Shown here piece by piece: positions 34,168 through 45,055 of a stretch of 64,000 bases of DNA. The stretch comes from Acanthochlamys bracteata (taxonomy: Eukaryota; Streptophyta; Magnoliopsida; Pandanales; Velloziaceae), in the NCBI GenBank assembly GCA_019914995.1, contig CM034140.1:3906001-3970000 (forward strand), given 5' to 3'. A program made the translations under genes and the position numbers. The first letter of the stretch is position 1. Each line of letters opens with the position of its first letter. The notes under the pieces are model-generated. The model ran no database searches, was not told the origin of the DNA, and was given only the letters and a program-made list of their open reading frames with translations.

Positions 34168-35200
34168 ATGGCGAGAGAAAAGAAGAACGTCTTCTTCGGA
34201 TTTCCGCTGCTGTTTTTGCTGCTCATCTCATGCTTCTGCTCTCTTGTTGCTGCTGTTCCTGTCACAAGTTAATTCAATCTTCTCCTTTTTTTTGTTTAAG
34301 AGTTGTGGAGTGATTCTATTGAATCTGTTCTTATATTTTTGTTTATGGATTTGGATTTGTTCTTAAATAAAATTTGATCTTTCGTTGTTGTTAATTACCA
34401 GGATCATTGATAAGTTTGAAGAATCATGAAGCAGTACTCATTCCTATTGCAATGCAGGTAGGTATATACTTGCTTCTCTACTCTGCTACCCAAATATTTT
34501 CAGACATTTCCCATTTCATATACTGAATTTTCATACGATCGATGCTTTGTATTTGAATTTCAAATAGTTATCTAATTTTTTTTTGTTTTGGTGTTGCATA
34601 TTTTCATACGATTTCTGCCGCATGAACAAATTTTGAATGCTTAAATCTTTGAAACAAAAAAATAATTCATTGATATATAGAACAATTAATTTTCTATTCT
34701 TATCCAACAAATAAGATAAGACTCATATATCCCTCCTTAACAGTTCAAAAACATTTAATTAAATTTTACGACTTGCTAGAACCTACACCGTTCCTGCTTT
34801 TTGATCAAGATTTCAAAAAGACTTAAAAAAAACACACACACACGCACAGAAAACCACATACAAAAAATATCAATAGCTAATTAGTTATTGAAATAAATTA
34901 ATGCATTTAATTTTTTCTTCAAAATAAAGCAGTATTTGGCATGATTTTTTGGCCAAAAAACACATTGCCGTACTAATTTTTTTAATTTAAAATGTATAGA
35001 TAAATTATATGTCATGAATCATAATTATATTGATCTCTCTCAAAATACATACAAAATTTTTCTTACTTCTGCAGGCGCTAAGTAGAGAACCTGGAGCAGT
35101 GGCAGAAGGGTCTGGTCGGATGGGCATGGAACTCAATGACTATCCAGGATCAGGTCCAAATCCTCGCCATGATCCTAAGAATCCTCCTGCAAAACCATGA
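34168..35200 (+). CDS. PSY-type tyrosine-sulfated secreted peptide precursor
   Basis: Three exons: 34168-34267, 34402-34457 and 35075-35200 (282 nt, 93 residues), with consensus acceptors and usable GT donors in phase. The N-terminus has a basic start (MAREKK) and a strong hydrophobic core (FGFPLLFLLLISCFCSLVAA), a clear secretory signal. Near the C-terminus is DYPGSGPNPRHDPKNPP (74-90), which fits the PSY peptide pattern of Asp-Tyr followed by N-x-x-H-x-P. In PSY1 the Tyr is sulfated by TPST and two adjacent Pro are hydroxylated. Here Tyr75 follows an acidic Asp74, and Pro89-Pro90 match the hydroxylated pair. Known PSY peptides act outside the cell to promote growth and are read by leucine-rich-repeat receptor kinases. 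The three C-terminal residues (AKP) would be trimmed. It was found by splicing and is too short to show as a single frame. Confidence 0.85.
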
Positions 35201-36340
35201 AGAATGTCATTATCGATCCTTGCTATCTGTAACATGAGAACAAATATTATTATAAGTTTTATTTTGTCCATCCATCTGTGTGATATACTGATTCTAGAGA
35301 ACTAGTACTTTATCACTTTACATAACACATCACATTATTCATGGTGCGAATGGAAACTTCGATAATCATATAATAACAAGGTCAGCTGCTCAAACAAAGG
35401 ACCACATTATCAGAAGACAACACTTGCAGCTTCCGTATGATCCAAACTTTTAGCACGTATATATTGTAGTCTGTAGAGACATTTGTTGTCCTGTAATGAT
35501 AAGTGCTAGCTAAACAAAATTGGTAAACTGAATTCCCAACTTCGGTTCATGTTCATGGCAAAAAAAAAAAAAAAGAAGGAGGAGGAGGAGAGGGAAAAAA
35601 ATCGTCGTAAACAGAATGTGAAAATGGTAATAAATCAACGAACTGAAGAAGTTTAGAATCCACATATATACGAGCTTTACTCTTTATCTTTAGAAAATAT
35701 ATCATTCAAAGTCCTGACAGTCACTGATAAAGTTAATAAGCGTTTGGATTTTCATTTTCTCAATAAAAATTTTTAAATTTTTATTTTACATTTTTCGATG
35801 CATAAGTATTTAAAAAATTTATTTAAAAAATATTAAAAAATTTTACCTAAATAAAAATTTTTTATTATATATTTTTATTTTTTAAAAAATAAAAAAAATA
35901 TAGCTCGTTTTTTAAAAAAAATTTATTTTAAAAAAATTATTTTATAAATATTTTCAAACGCAATATTTAGAAATACTTACAGAAAGAAAAGCAAAAAAAA
36001 AAAATTTAAAAATAAACGCTAGTCTACTACAATAATAACAATAAAAGCATGTTTACTTAGCGTTAAATATATTATTTGAAAATAAGTTTGTAATGATAAA
36101 TTTGGAGTTTAAATTGAATTCGATAAAATAATAATAATTTTATATTAAAGTAAATTCTGAAGTAAATTTTAGTTTTAAATTTAAATTTTAAAAGTGAGAT
36201 GTTTTTGAAGAAAAAGATGAGTTATTCATTTTTTGTTCTGAAAGGTGAAAGCGAATTGATTGATTTTTATTTTTAAAGATGAAACTATACGGTAAGTAAT
36301 TATGTGACATGCATTAAAGTTCTTCTCAATATACATGATT
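35201..36340. other. 3' flank and A+T-rich repeats
   Basis: The first 300 bases are the 3' UTR of the PSY-type gene. A purine tract (A run then GGA repeats) lies at about 35560-35600. A family-A-like element at about 35735-35970 starts AAGCGTTTGGATTTTCATTT and ends TTTCAAACGC. Further A+T-rich sequence follows with no gene. Confidence 0.5.
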
Positions 36341-39129
36341 TTCCTAGGCCGGGAAAGATTGACTTTGTTTAAATGAGGCCTTCGCTTTAAAGCCCATTAC
36401 CCCAAAAATCTGCATACATAATAATGTTATCAACTCAAACTTAATAATAAGTTTCAGAAAGTAAAAAATCACGAGTTACAGAACCGGATCAAACATCTAC
36501 CTATAAACTTAACCGGATTGGTGGGTCACAGGTTTGACCCGATGGGTCGCTTGGTCAACATTATTGGTTTCAAAATTTCAATTTATCTCATTTAACTCTT
36601 CACCGATTAATCTCTGGTCTACTCTTCTTTTGTTCCTTCAACGGGTTCAACTAACATCGCTGGAAATTTTGATGTTGTTGCCGAGCTTCGCAGTGGCGGT
36701 GGGGAAGATTCGGTCGGTGTTTAAACCGACTTTCCGAAATTTTTTAAGATGTAGATATTGACGAATTTGAGAAGAACTTGTTGCTTAGTTGCAGCGGGTT
36801 CGTTTTGAGACTTGCTTCGCTGGTTTCAGATTCGAGATCATCGGAGATAGCTGTTCAGTTGATTTCGATCTTGCTTGAATCTGATTGCATAGACAGTGGA
36901 CAAAGCCTTGTTTCGACTTGTGAAATCGACGCTGGAATCATCTGTTCTTACGCTGAAATTATATAATAATTTCTGTTTTTTTTTCAAAGGTTTGAATTTT
37001 CAGCTATTCTAAATTAGGGAACGTTTTGCGTTGTGTTTTTAAAATAAAACGTTTTTAAAAATAAAGAATATTTGTTTTAAAAAATAAGTTTTATTTTTTT
37101 AAAATAAAAATATAATAAAATTTTATTGGATAAACTTTTTCTACATAAATTTTAAATAAACTTTTTAAATATTTATAAAATATATATTAAATATAAATTA
37201 AAAATTAAAAAATATTTTTTGATAAGTTAAATCAAATAATTCCTTAAATGACTGTAGAAGAAAATTTTCAAAAGTCTATTCATATCAAAGCATCAACCCA
37301 AGACATTTGTTTTAAAATGATAAAATGAAAAATTTAAAGAAGAAGACAATTAATTACTTTTATAAATATTTTTTTAATTTTTTATTTTACAAATTTTGTA
37401 ATTTTATATTTTTTAATATGTTTTTATAATTATTTAAAAATTATTTAAAATTTTAAAAAGTATAAAAAATATTACGTAATAAAATTTTTGTATTATATAT
37501 TTTTTATTAAATAAAAAATAAAAATTAGTTTTAAAATATAAAAAATATTTTTTATTTTAAAAAAACTTTATTTTAAAAGTATTTTCAAATACTCTCGATC
37601 CTTGTATGCAGTTGGAAACTTTTGGATTTAGCGATTTAATATGAATGAAAATGTGAAGGGGGTATGAAGTATGAACGCTCTTGATTGGTATTTTCATTTT
37701 GTTGCATCTTTTTCCGGTCAGTTTGATGGTCAAGCAAAACGGAATTGGACGTTCGTGTTTGAAATGTTCTTCGTCGATGGCCTATTTATGTAGTAGACAA
37801 GGACTTATTTTGCCTTCATCGCTAGGAGAGACGTATTCTTTTAGCGAAGAAATAAATTATTATAGATAATATTTTTAAAACTGAATTGAATTTTTATATT
37901 TTTTATAGAAAAAATAAACTGAAAATAATATTTTTGTTCTCTGTGTAGCAGAAATAATTTTCAGTAAAAAAATTAAAATTTTAAGGGTAAAGAAAAACTC
38001 CTAAGAACTTATAGTCATTAAAGACGTGTTTCGATCGTCCCGAATTTTTTTTTTTTCCGTTAGAGTTAAAATTTTAAAAAATTTATATATTTTATTTGTA
38101 TAAAAATTAAAAATTTGTAATTTTACATATAAAATTTTAGTTTTAAATTTTTTATTTGTATATCTTCTAATACGGTTTTATATTTTAATTTCTAACTCAC
38201 TTTCAAAAATAATTAAAAATATAAAAATTAAACTCTATTTTTAATCTATTTTTTAAAAGACTATACTTCATATTTATCACATAAGTAAAACTCAATTGTA
38301 AATATTGAAAACACGCTTTAAGTTGCTTTATGTATGTTATTTTATTTTCTTGTTTTAATAAAAAAAGACTAATTTTTTTCTTCAAATTTTAAATATTCTT
38401 GTTTATATAATTATTATTTTAAACTTTACTTTTACTTTAAACTTTATTTATATTAAAATTTAACTTCATATTTTACATATTTTAATTATCATCTTAAATT
38501 GTACTTTTATTGAATTTTATTTTTCATCAAATTTTATTTTTTCAAAATTCTTTTTTGTAAGACTCAATTTTATGTAATTAAAACAAACACTAATCTGAAA
38601 AAACTGCAAGAATTTGAGAATAAAAGAACAGTATGTGACTTGGTCTAATATTTCGCACTAATTTAGGATTTATTTATTTATATTTTGGCTCGATTCGGAC
38701 ATCGTTCTTGATTGATTGATGTTACTGTTTTTCGTGTTAGTTGGATTTTATGCATTGAAAATTACACTCCATGTTTTTTGGCTTTTATAATGTAGCAATA
38801 AATGGTTGAATAAAAAATTATTAATTTTAATTAATAGTAACTCTTTTTAGTGTATAAATTAATTATTTATTGAGACATCAACTTTAAATTGAATGAGAGT
38901 TAAAACAATTTTGAAAATTGCAGTTTATATCTATACGTGTAATTGATAATTTTGTTATAAACAATAGACGAATTTAATTTTTTTTACGTCAAACAAGTAA
39001 TAAAAATTATATATATATAATTTTTTTATACTTAAAAACTTTAGAATCTTTTTGTAAAATACTGTAAACAATTTAATAAAAAATGTAAAATACTTATTTA
39101 AAATTATAAATACTTTAAAATTTGAGCTA
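36341..39129. other. Gene-free region with short coding-like stretch and A+T-rich elements
   Basis: Positions 36480-36965 are less A+T-rich, with short open frames (36534-36761 and 36778-36966) that match no family I know; they could be a gene relic. Family-A-like stretches lie at about 37015-37240 and 37340-37600, and a family-C-like stretch at about 38010-38595 ending in GTAATTAAAACAAACACTAA. No intact gene. Confidence 0.4.
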
Positions 39130-39580
39130 AATATCTCCTAATTGAACTTTATATGCTTGGGTCAAAACGTTGTTAATGCATTAATTATTGAGAAACTCCT
39201 TCGAAAGTAAGGTTGATTAAACTTTCCATGCCTTGGACCAAAATTTTTACTTGTATGTTATTATCATACAATTAATTAACTCCACCGATAGCAATGCTAA
39301 TTAAACTCTCCATACTACTTTATTTTACTGAAAGCGAGATTAATTGAACTTTTTATACTCAAAAAAATATCACTTTTGGCGTAACCAAATTCTAAAACTC
39401 CGTCACAAGCAAGATTAATTGGTCTTTCGAAATTTAAGTAGAAAAACTTCACTTCTGGATTATGATATTATGTAACTCTACTTAAAAGCAAGGGTAATTG
39501 AAAATTTGGATTTCGTGCTCGAGTCAAAACTTCACTTGTACATTATTTCATCGAAAACTATACCGAAGTCAAGGTAAATA
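39130..39580. repeat. Degenerate tandem array, about 75-85 bp units
   Basis: Six diverged units follow one another, each with a GATTAATTGAACTTT-like start, a CAAAACTTCACTTGTA-like middle and an AACTCC-CGAAAGCAAG-like end. Unit starts are near 39140, 39215, 39300 (short), 39345, 39419 and 39498. It has no coding frame. Confidence 0.6.
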
Positions 39581-41796
39581 TGGAAAAGTGCAAACTAACT
39601 TTCATAGCTAAAGCTAAACCATATGAAACTAAGTTACCAAAAAAGTTAGACTTCCTTGCATAGTTATGGTACTCTACGGTCACATTTACTCGTGTGAGAG
39701 TGAGTCTATAAATATTTAATTCGTAACAAGTGAGTTATTAAAAAATAAATTTGTGTGAGCAGAATTTTTTAAATGAATATACAATTGCCTTTGAGAAATA
39801 TGTTAGAAAAAAAATTATGAGTTGATTTTTCATAGAATCCAAGTTTATTTTTAGCCCGGCATGTTTGAGAATTTTTTAAAATAAAAAGCTTTTATTTAAA
39901 AAAAGTTATTTTAATTTTTTATCTAATAATATATTCAGTTTTTATAACATATAATTTAACTATATTTTTCAAAATTTAAAACTTTTAACTACTATAAATT
40001 TATTAAATAAAAAATTAAATAAAATCTTAATGTCAAACATATTAAATGTGGGATTTCATTTTCAGATGTTCTTAAACTCATTGTTTATGGATGATTTGGT
40101 GTACTAACCGCATCACAAATGCCCTCATATATTAAATGTGGGATTTATTTTCTATATTGAATTTGTGTTCCATACGAAGAATCAGTGACATCGGTCCAAT
40201 TGTTTTTTAATAAAAAATATTATTAGTAGCTCTATTATAATAATGTTTATGAAGTACTAACGAAGCTTCAAAATGTTTTAAAATTTTTAGTTTATCATAG
40301 TAAATGATATAGGTTTAACTAAATTACTTTTAGCTGGCTCTATATTGTCAAATCCTTTTTCTTTCCCAGAATCACACTTATATCACACCTCTACACACTA
40401 GTCATACCATGTTTACTAAAACTATTATTAGTAGCTCTATTATAAAAATTTTATTTTCTCTCCAAATAAGAATACGAATATGAATACGAATACATAGCTA
40501 TACTTACTTTTACGAGACCAATTATTGTAGTAGTATAATTATAAGAATTAAATCGGACGTCAATCTGAAAAGTTATTCAGATCGTCAGATTTTAGCTTTA
40601 ACAAAAATCGAAACAAATTTGGCCTTAACATAGTCTTTTCAGAATTCAATTCACATTATAGATTAATTAAATAAACATCATGCCGGAGAAGACAACACAT
40701 TAAAATTAAAAAACTAAATATCAAGAGAATGCACGAACGGTAGAAGGATGACCCAAGCAATTAACAAAATCAAAAGAGACACATTCCTAAGATTCCCACA
40801 AAACGTGTGAAGTAAACTCAATATCTCGAACTACAGTTCGAGACATTCTAGACATCCGGTAGATCTTTTGTATCGAGTAGTCCCAACATTCATACAAGCA
40901 ATAAGCATCTACGCATCTAGCACCAGGCAACAAGCATCTACGCATCTAGCACCAGACAACAAGCATCTAGGTATCCGGCATTCTATCATCTAAGCAATTC
41001 TACATTTAAGCATGATAAGGCATCAATGTAGAAAACTTAAAGATTCGCGTATTATCGAACGCATTAGTGATTGAATTTACCAAATAAAGGAATTTTCTAA
41101 CTTATCATAGAGGATCGTAGCGGCCGAGCCAATCGTCGGAAGAGAAGATCACAATAGACATAGAGAGCAAGACGAGGAGCAATCTAGCTAATCGAGATGG
41201 TGGAGCAAACAAGAGTAGCAACAATCACTCGATCAAAGCCTCGAAATGGCAGAAGGTCGCAGTGGCCGAGCCAATTATCAACGGAAAGGGAGAGATCAAG
41301 ATGAGAAGTACAAAGCATTGTCGGAAGAATCAGAGATGACGAGCAAATCAACAGAGAGCAGTAGAAAGTAATCGGCAGTGGTTAAGCTCTTAAGATAGAT
41401 GAAAAAGATCGAATTAGCGTCATCATCGCTCGCCAAAAAACCTAGTCTTCAGATGCAATGAAGAAAAAATATAAATGTAGATTTAATTCATCTATATAAG
41501 ATTTTTTTCTTTTTGTTTCTAAATTTTTCTATAAACAGTCAATCGCATAGACAAATTATTTGAAGATCCAAATCGATTTAGGCTCGAAATCAATAATTTT
41601 TGGATTGAAGAGGGGGTCGGACGGAGTCTGCCAACTACCACTAACTCACACCAATTGACTAAAATAGTTATTACCAGCTCTAATTTGCAAAATATTATCG
41701 ACGACTTTTTTTTTTCTTTGTTCTTATTCTCGTTTACGCGATCAGATTTGTTTGTGCAGTCCAAAAAAGTTTCTTACAGTTCGTTGCCTTGGTATC
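39581..41796. other. Gene-free region with repeats upstream of the L34e-like gene
   Basis: A family-A-like stretch lies at 39855-40050. The rest includes repeated short strings (TATTAGTAGCTCTATTATAA near 40203 and 40425), the 29-bp tandem repeat at 40903-40980, and two related segments near 41118 and 41265 sharing a GGCCGAGCCAATTATC-like core. The open frame at 41519-41764 (minus) has no family features. Confidence 0.45.
40903..40972. repeat. 29-bp short tandem repeat
   Basis: The unit AAGCATCTACGCATCTAGCA plus CCAGGCAAC starts at 40903, 40932 and (partly) 40961. The first two are nearly identical; the third diverges after AAGCATCTA. Confidence 0.85.
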
Positions 41797-41804
41797 TATA
41801 AATA
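41797..41804 (+). promoter_or_regulatory. TATA box of the L34e-like gene
   Basis: TATAAATA lies 140 bp upstream of the chosen start codon, followed by a pyrimidine-rich leader (CTTCTGCTTCTTCTTCTCTG) typical of plant 5' UTRs. Confidence 0.65.
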
Positions 41805-41943
41805 CCTATCCCTCATTTCTTTTTCGACCATTTTTCTTCTGCTTCTTCTTCTCTGCCTGAACACCAAACCAAATCGGTTTTCTATTCTATCAACAGAGAT
41901 CTGATTGAAATCTTATTCAATTTCGATCCTATCAGATCCATCC

Positions 41944-42606
41944 ATGGCGGCGATGATCGACTGCCGTGGATTGATCGAGTTCTGCCGCGCTTTCGAACAA
42001 CACCAGCGTTCATCTAATTCATCTTCATCAACGGTTCCTAACGCCGCCGCCGCTGGCAAGCGATCTAAATCATCGCTCAATCTGTTTTGTGAAAAGTCGC
42101 CCCTCGCTTTCATCGATATCGTTGTGTTGTTTCTCGCTATCGCCGCACTTGCCGTGTTGAGTTTTCCTTCTATCAAATTTGTCTTCTCTACTTTTGTCCC
42201 GTTCTCGGTTTATCTTCTCCATCATTTGCTTTCTTCTTCGCCTGCTGCTGCTTATGTTGCTGGATTTGTTATCTCTTTTACCTTTGCCGGAATTGGGCTG
42301 TATGAGTTGTTCGCTTACCGGGCCAGAAAGTGCGGAAATCCGCGGTGCCGTGGGCTGAGGAAAGCTGTTGAATTTGACATTCAGCTTGAGTCGGAGGAGT
42401 GCGTTCGGTGCTTGCCGATGGATACCAATGATTTGATTGCGAAGCCACTAGAGTTGGGGAAGGAACAGAAGGAGTTAGAAGCGGAGCTTAAAAAGATGGC
42501 GCCGCTGAATGGGCGCACTGTGCTCATTTTCAGGGCCCCATGTGGGTGCCCAGCTGGGAGGATGGAAGTTTGGGGGCACAAGAAGGTTCGCAGGATCAAG
42601 AAATAG
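41944..42606 (+). CDS. Two-helix membrane protein with Cys clusters, of the plant family labelled 'ribosomal protein L34e superfamily'
   Basis: An intronless protein of 220 residues. I chose the ATG at 41944 (TCCATGGCGG, good context; MAAMIDCRGLIEFCRAF) over the in-frame ATG at 41905, because plant homologues typically begin like this. It has a Ser/Ala-rich region (23-46), a hydrophobic helix at about 56-92, a second at 103-124, then a cytosolic-type Cys- and basic-rich tail. The tail has CGNPRCRGLRKAVEFDIQLE (130-149), CVRC (153-156), an acidic/Lys helix (170-186) and CGC (200-202), ending in VRRIKK. The Cys pairs suggest a metal site. Despite the common label, nothing here resembles a ribosomal protein. 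Its function is unknown to me. Confidence 0.85.
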   Translation: MAAMIDCRGLIEFCRAFEQHQRSSNSSSSTVPNAAAAGKRSKSSLNLFCEKSPLAFIDIVVLFLAIAALAVLSFPSIKFVFSTFVPFSVYLLHHLLSSSPAAAYVAGFVISFTFAGIGLYELFAYRARKCGNPRCRGLRKAVEFDIQLESEECVRCLPMDTNDLIAKPLELGKEQKELEAELKKMAPLNGRTVLIFRAPCGCPAGRMEVWGHKKVRRIKK

Positions 42607-45055
42607 GTGGTTGGGCATATTCATCCATCTGGTGTCCTTTGCTTTTTATTTGAATACTATGTTCCTTGCCATATAGAATGATGAATAAATTTATATGCTT
42701 TAGATTGTCATAGAAAATATGGAGATTGTTGATAAATAAGTTTTCTCCTTCTATTGTTGGATGATACTTTATGTAGCAGGAGTTTATGTTTTTTAATTTA
42801 TGAGATCATAGATGAAAAACATATTTCGTATGATGCTTTCTGATATGAATTTAATTTACTAAACATTGTGTTTACTTTTTGTTGGTTTCTTGTTTCCCTT
42901 GGGGAAGTTTGTTTTCAATGATAACCTTTTCTTTTGAGAAATTTGTACTTACTTTGTTTTCATTTTGGGCACTTATTTAGTGAACCTTATGCACTTCCCA
43001 TTTTGAATTGTTGTGTCATCGCTATTTTTGATAAGTGGTCTCTTTGGACTTGAAAAAATTGATGAACTGAATTTAGTGTTTTTAGTTACAGGCATGTTCC
43101 TTAGGATTCTTCTAACTGACATGTTCTACATAGTTGTTGCTATAGTATACGTTCCTGTAATTTGTGTAAATTGATTGTGCTGGGGCTAGTTTTGCTAAAA
43201 ACAACAGCCAACTGATACTAGCTAGACTCACTTATTAGTCCCACCAGTTTCAAAGAATCTTCTAGGAAGATGATGGTGGCCATAAATATATCTTTGATTT
43301 TAGACATAATTAAATACTTCGAAAAGTTGTAAACTTGACTGAAATATTATTCATGTAAAGCACTGCAAGTACCTGAGTTGAATGGCACATGATGAGTTAG
43401 TCATTGTCAGTAAATAAAGTTATTTCCAGAAGATAACCTCAGCATAATGTTTCTGGTTATCAAAAGTTGAACTCCTTGATACCCGTGTTTTTTCATTGCT
43501 CACCAACCAGTCCCTTAGTTTTCAATTGAATTTAACTTTTGGAACAGTTGGAAGATGGTGCTCGCTACACTTGGATGGTTGTGTATTATATATTTAATTC
43601 TACATCACTCTGTTTTACTGGTTGCTCCAAGTTGCAACAAGCGAATTCATCAATGAGTTTAAAAAGACCACATACTAGGAGTTGATTCAAAATCTAAAAT
43701 TCAAGACAATTTGGGGAAAGAATTCCTTCTTCTTATTGATGAAATAACTTGCAGCCTCTGGAGTTGCTTTTGTAAAATGTGGTCAGTGCACATTTTACAA
43801 GCGTGATACATATAGCTTAAGTATTGTTTCCTTTCCAGGCATTGTTTTGGTGCAAATATAAATATGTACTCTTTTCTTTGTTGTTGGTGTAACTAGACTT
43901 GAATTTCACAATAATAAGTGCTGTATGTATGATATGATTATGAAGCAGTGATGTTTAATAAGCTTCTTAAAATAATCTGCGTTCCATGTTTTGGTTGCAG
44001 TGTGCTTCTTCCTCCCCAACATAGCTTCTGTTTTGCTATTTTCTTATGCTTCTTCACTGCAAAAAAGTTAATTCAAAGGTTGGGAAAAATTTATATTTCT
44101 TCTGAATAAATTGATTTCTAGAATGGCTTCTTCTGTAACAATGCTCTCTCAAGTTTATTGTTACATATGTCAATACAGCGATAATAGTTCAATAATTAAG
44201 GGCTTTAACTAGGTCTAGAAACAAATTATGCTTGTGCTGTGTTGATGTTAATATTAGCCATAGCACCCTTGTGCCCATAGACCTTGGGCTTGATTCTTAT
44301 GGACTGAGGTCTCTTTTATCAAACTTGATGACGAGACTGCCGGTCAATTTTGGAAACTTCTCCAGAGATCCTTTTTTGGGTAAGTTATATTGCATGTTGG
44401 AAACTAGACTCATGATCCCAACAAATGATAAATTCTCCTTATGGATGAAATATATGTTTGGGGATCAAGTAAGGAGTACTACTTTCCTTTTAATGATAAT
44501 TGGAAGGTTGGACTCAGTGAGTACCCCACTTACCGTTTTTCTCTAAAAAGTCTTCCTTCTATTGATGAGATGAGACAGCTGTGAGTATTGCATCTGTGGT
44601 TATGCAGTAGCATTTGAATGTGCTTCTAGATTCATCAGAGATAGTTCTCTTCGGAAACAACATTCATCTTGCTATTGACATGGGGGAGAGAAAATATAGA
44701 AGATTGAAGTGCATATGCTAGAGTTGAGATTCTAAAGTGGGCCGATGACCACGCAATCTTGCTGCCTAGAATGCTACAGAAAACAAATGGTTTGAGGTAC
44801 ATTTTACATGCACTTTCTTTAAATTTTGTTTGTAATTTTATGTACTTCTCTGCAAAGAGAACCATCAATTTCTGTGACCAGGTAATTTGGTTACTTCAAA
44901 CTTACATTACCTTAAGGAATTATCTTAAGTATAACAAGTAGGCTTATCAGATACCCAAGATTCACAGAGAAGACTTCATTTTTGTGCTTGCTTTTCATTT
45001 CAAACCTTCTTGCACACATGTTTTTTCCCTGTAGTATTTAATATACCTGGAGCTC
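42607..45055. other. Intergenic DNA, no supported gene
   Basis: The 3' UTR of the L34e-like gene extends over the first 100-200 bases (AATAAA-type signals near 42683). The remainder has a T-rich, intron-like composition. The 104-codon open frame at 44232-44546 and smaller ones around 44635-44941 match no family I recognise. Confidence 0.45.

Noticed and set aside
41905-41943. Earlier ATG of the L34e-like gene (13 extra residues)
   Set aside because: The second ATG has a better context, and MAAMIDCRGL fits the usual start of the family; the extra residues are unlike it.
44232-44546. 104-codon frame as a real gene
   Set aside because: There is no recognisable domain, start context is poor, and composition matches surrounding intron-like DNA.
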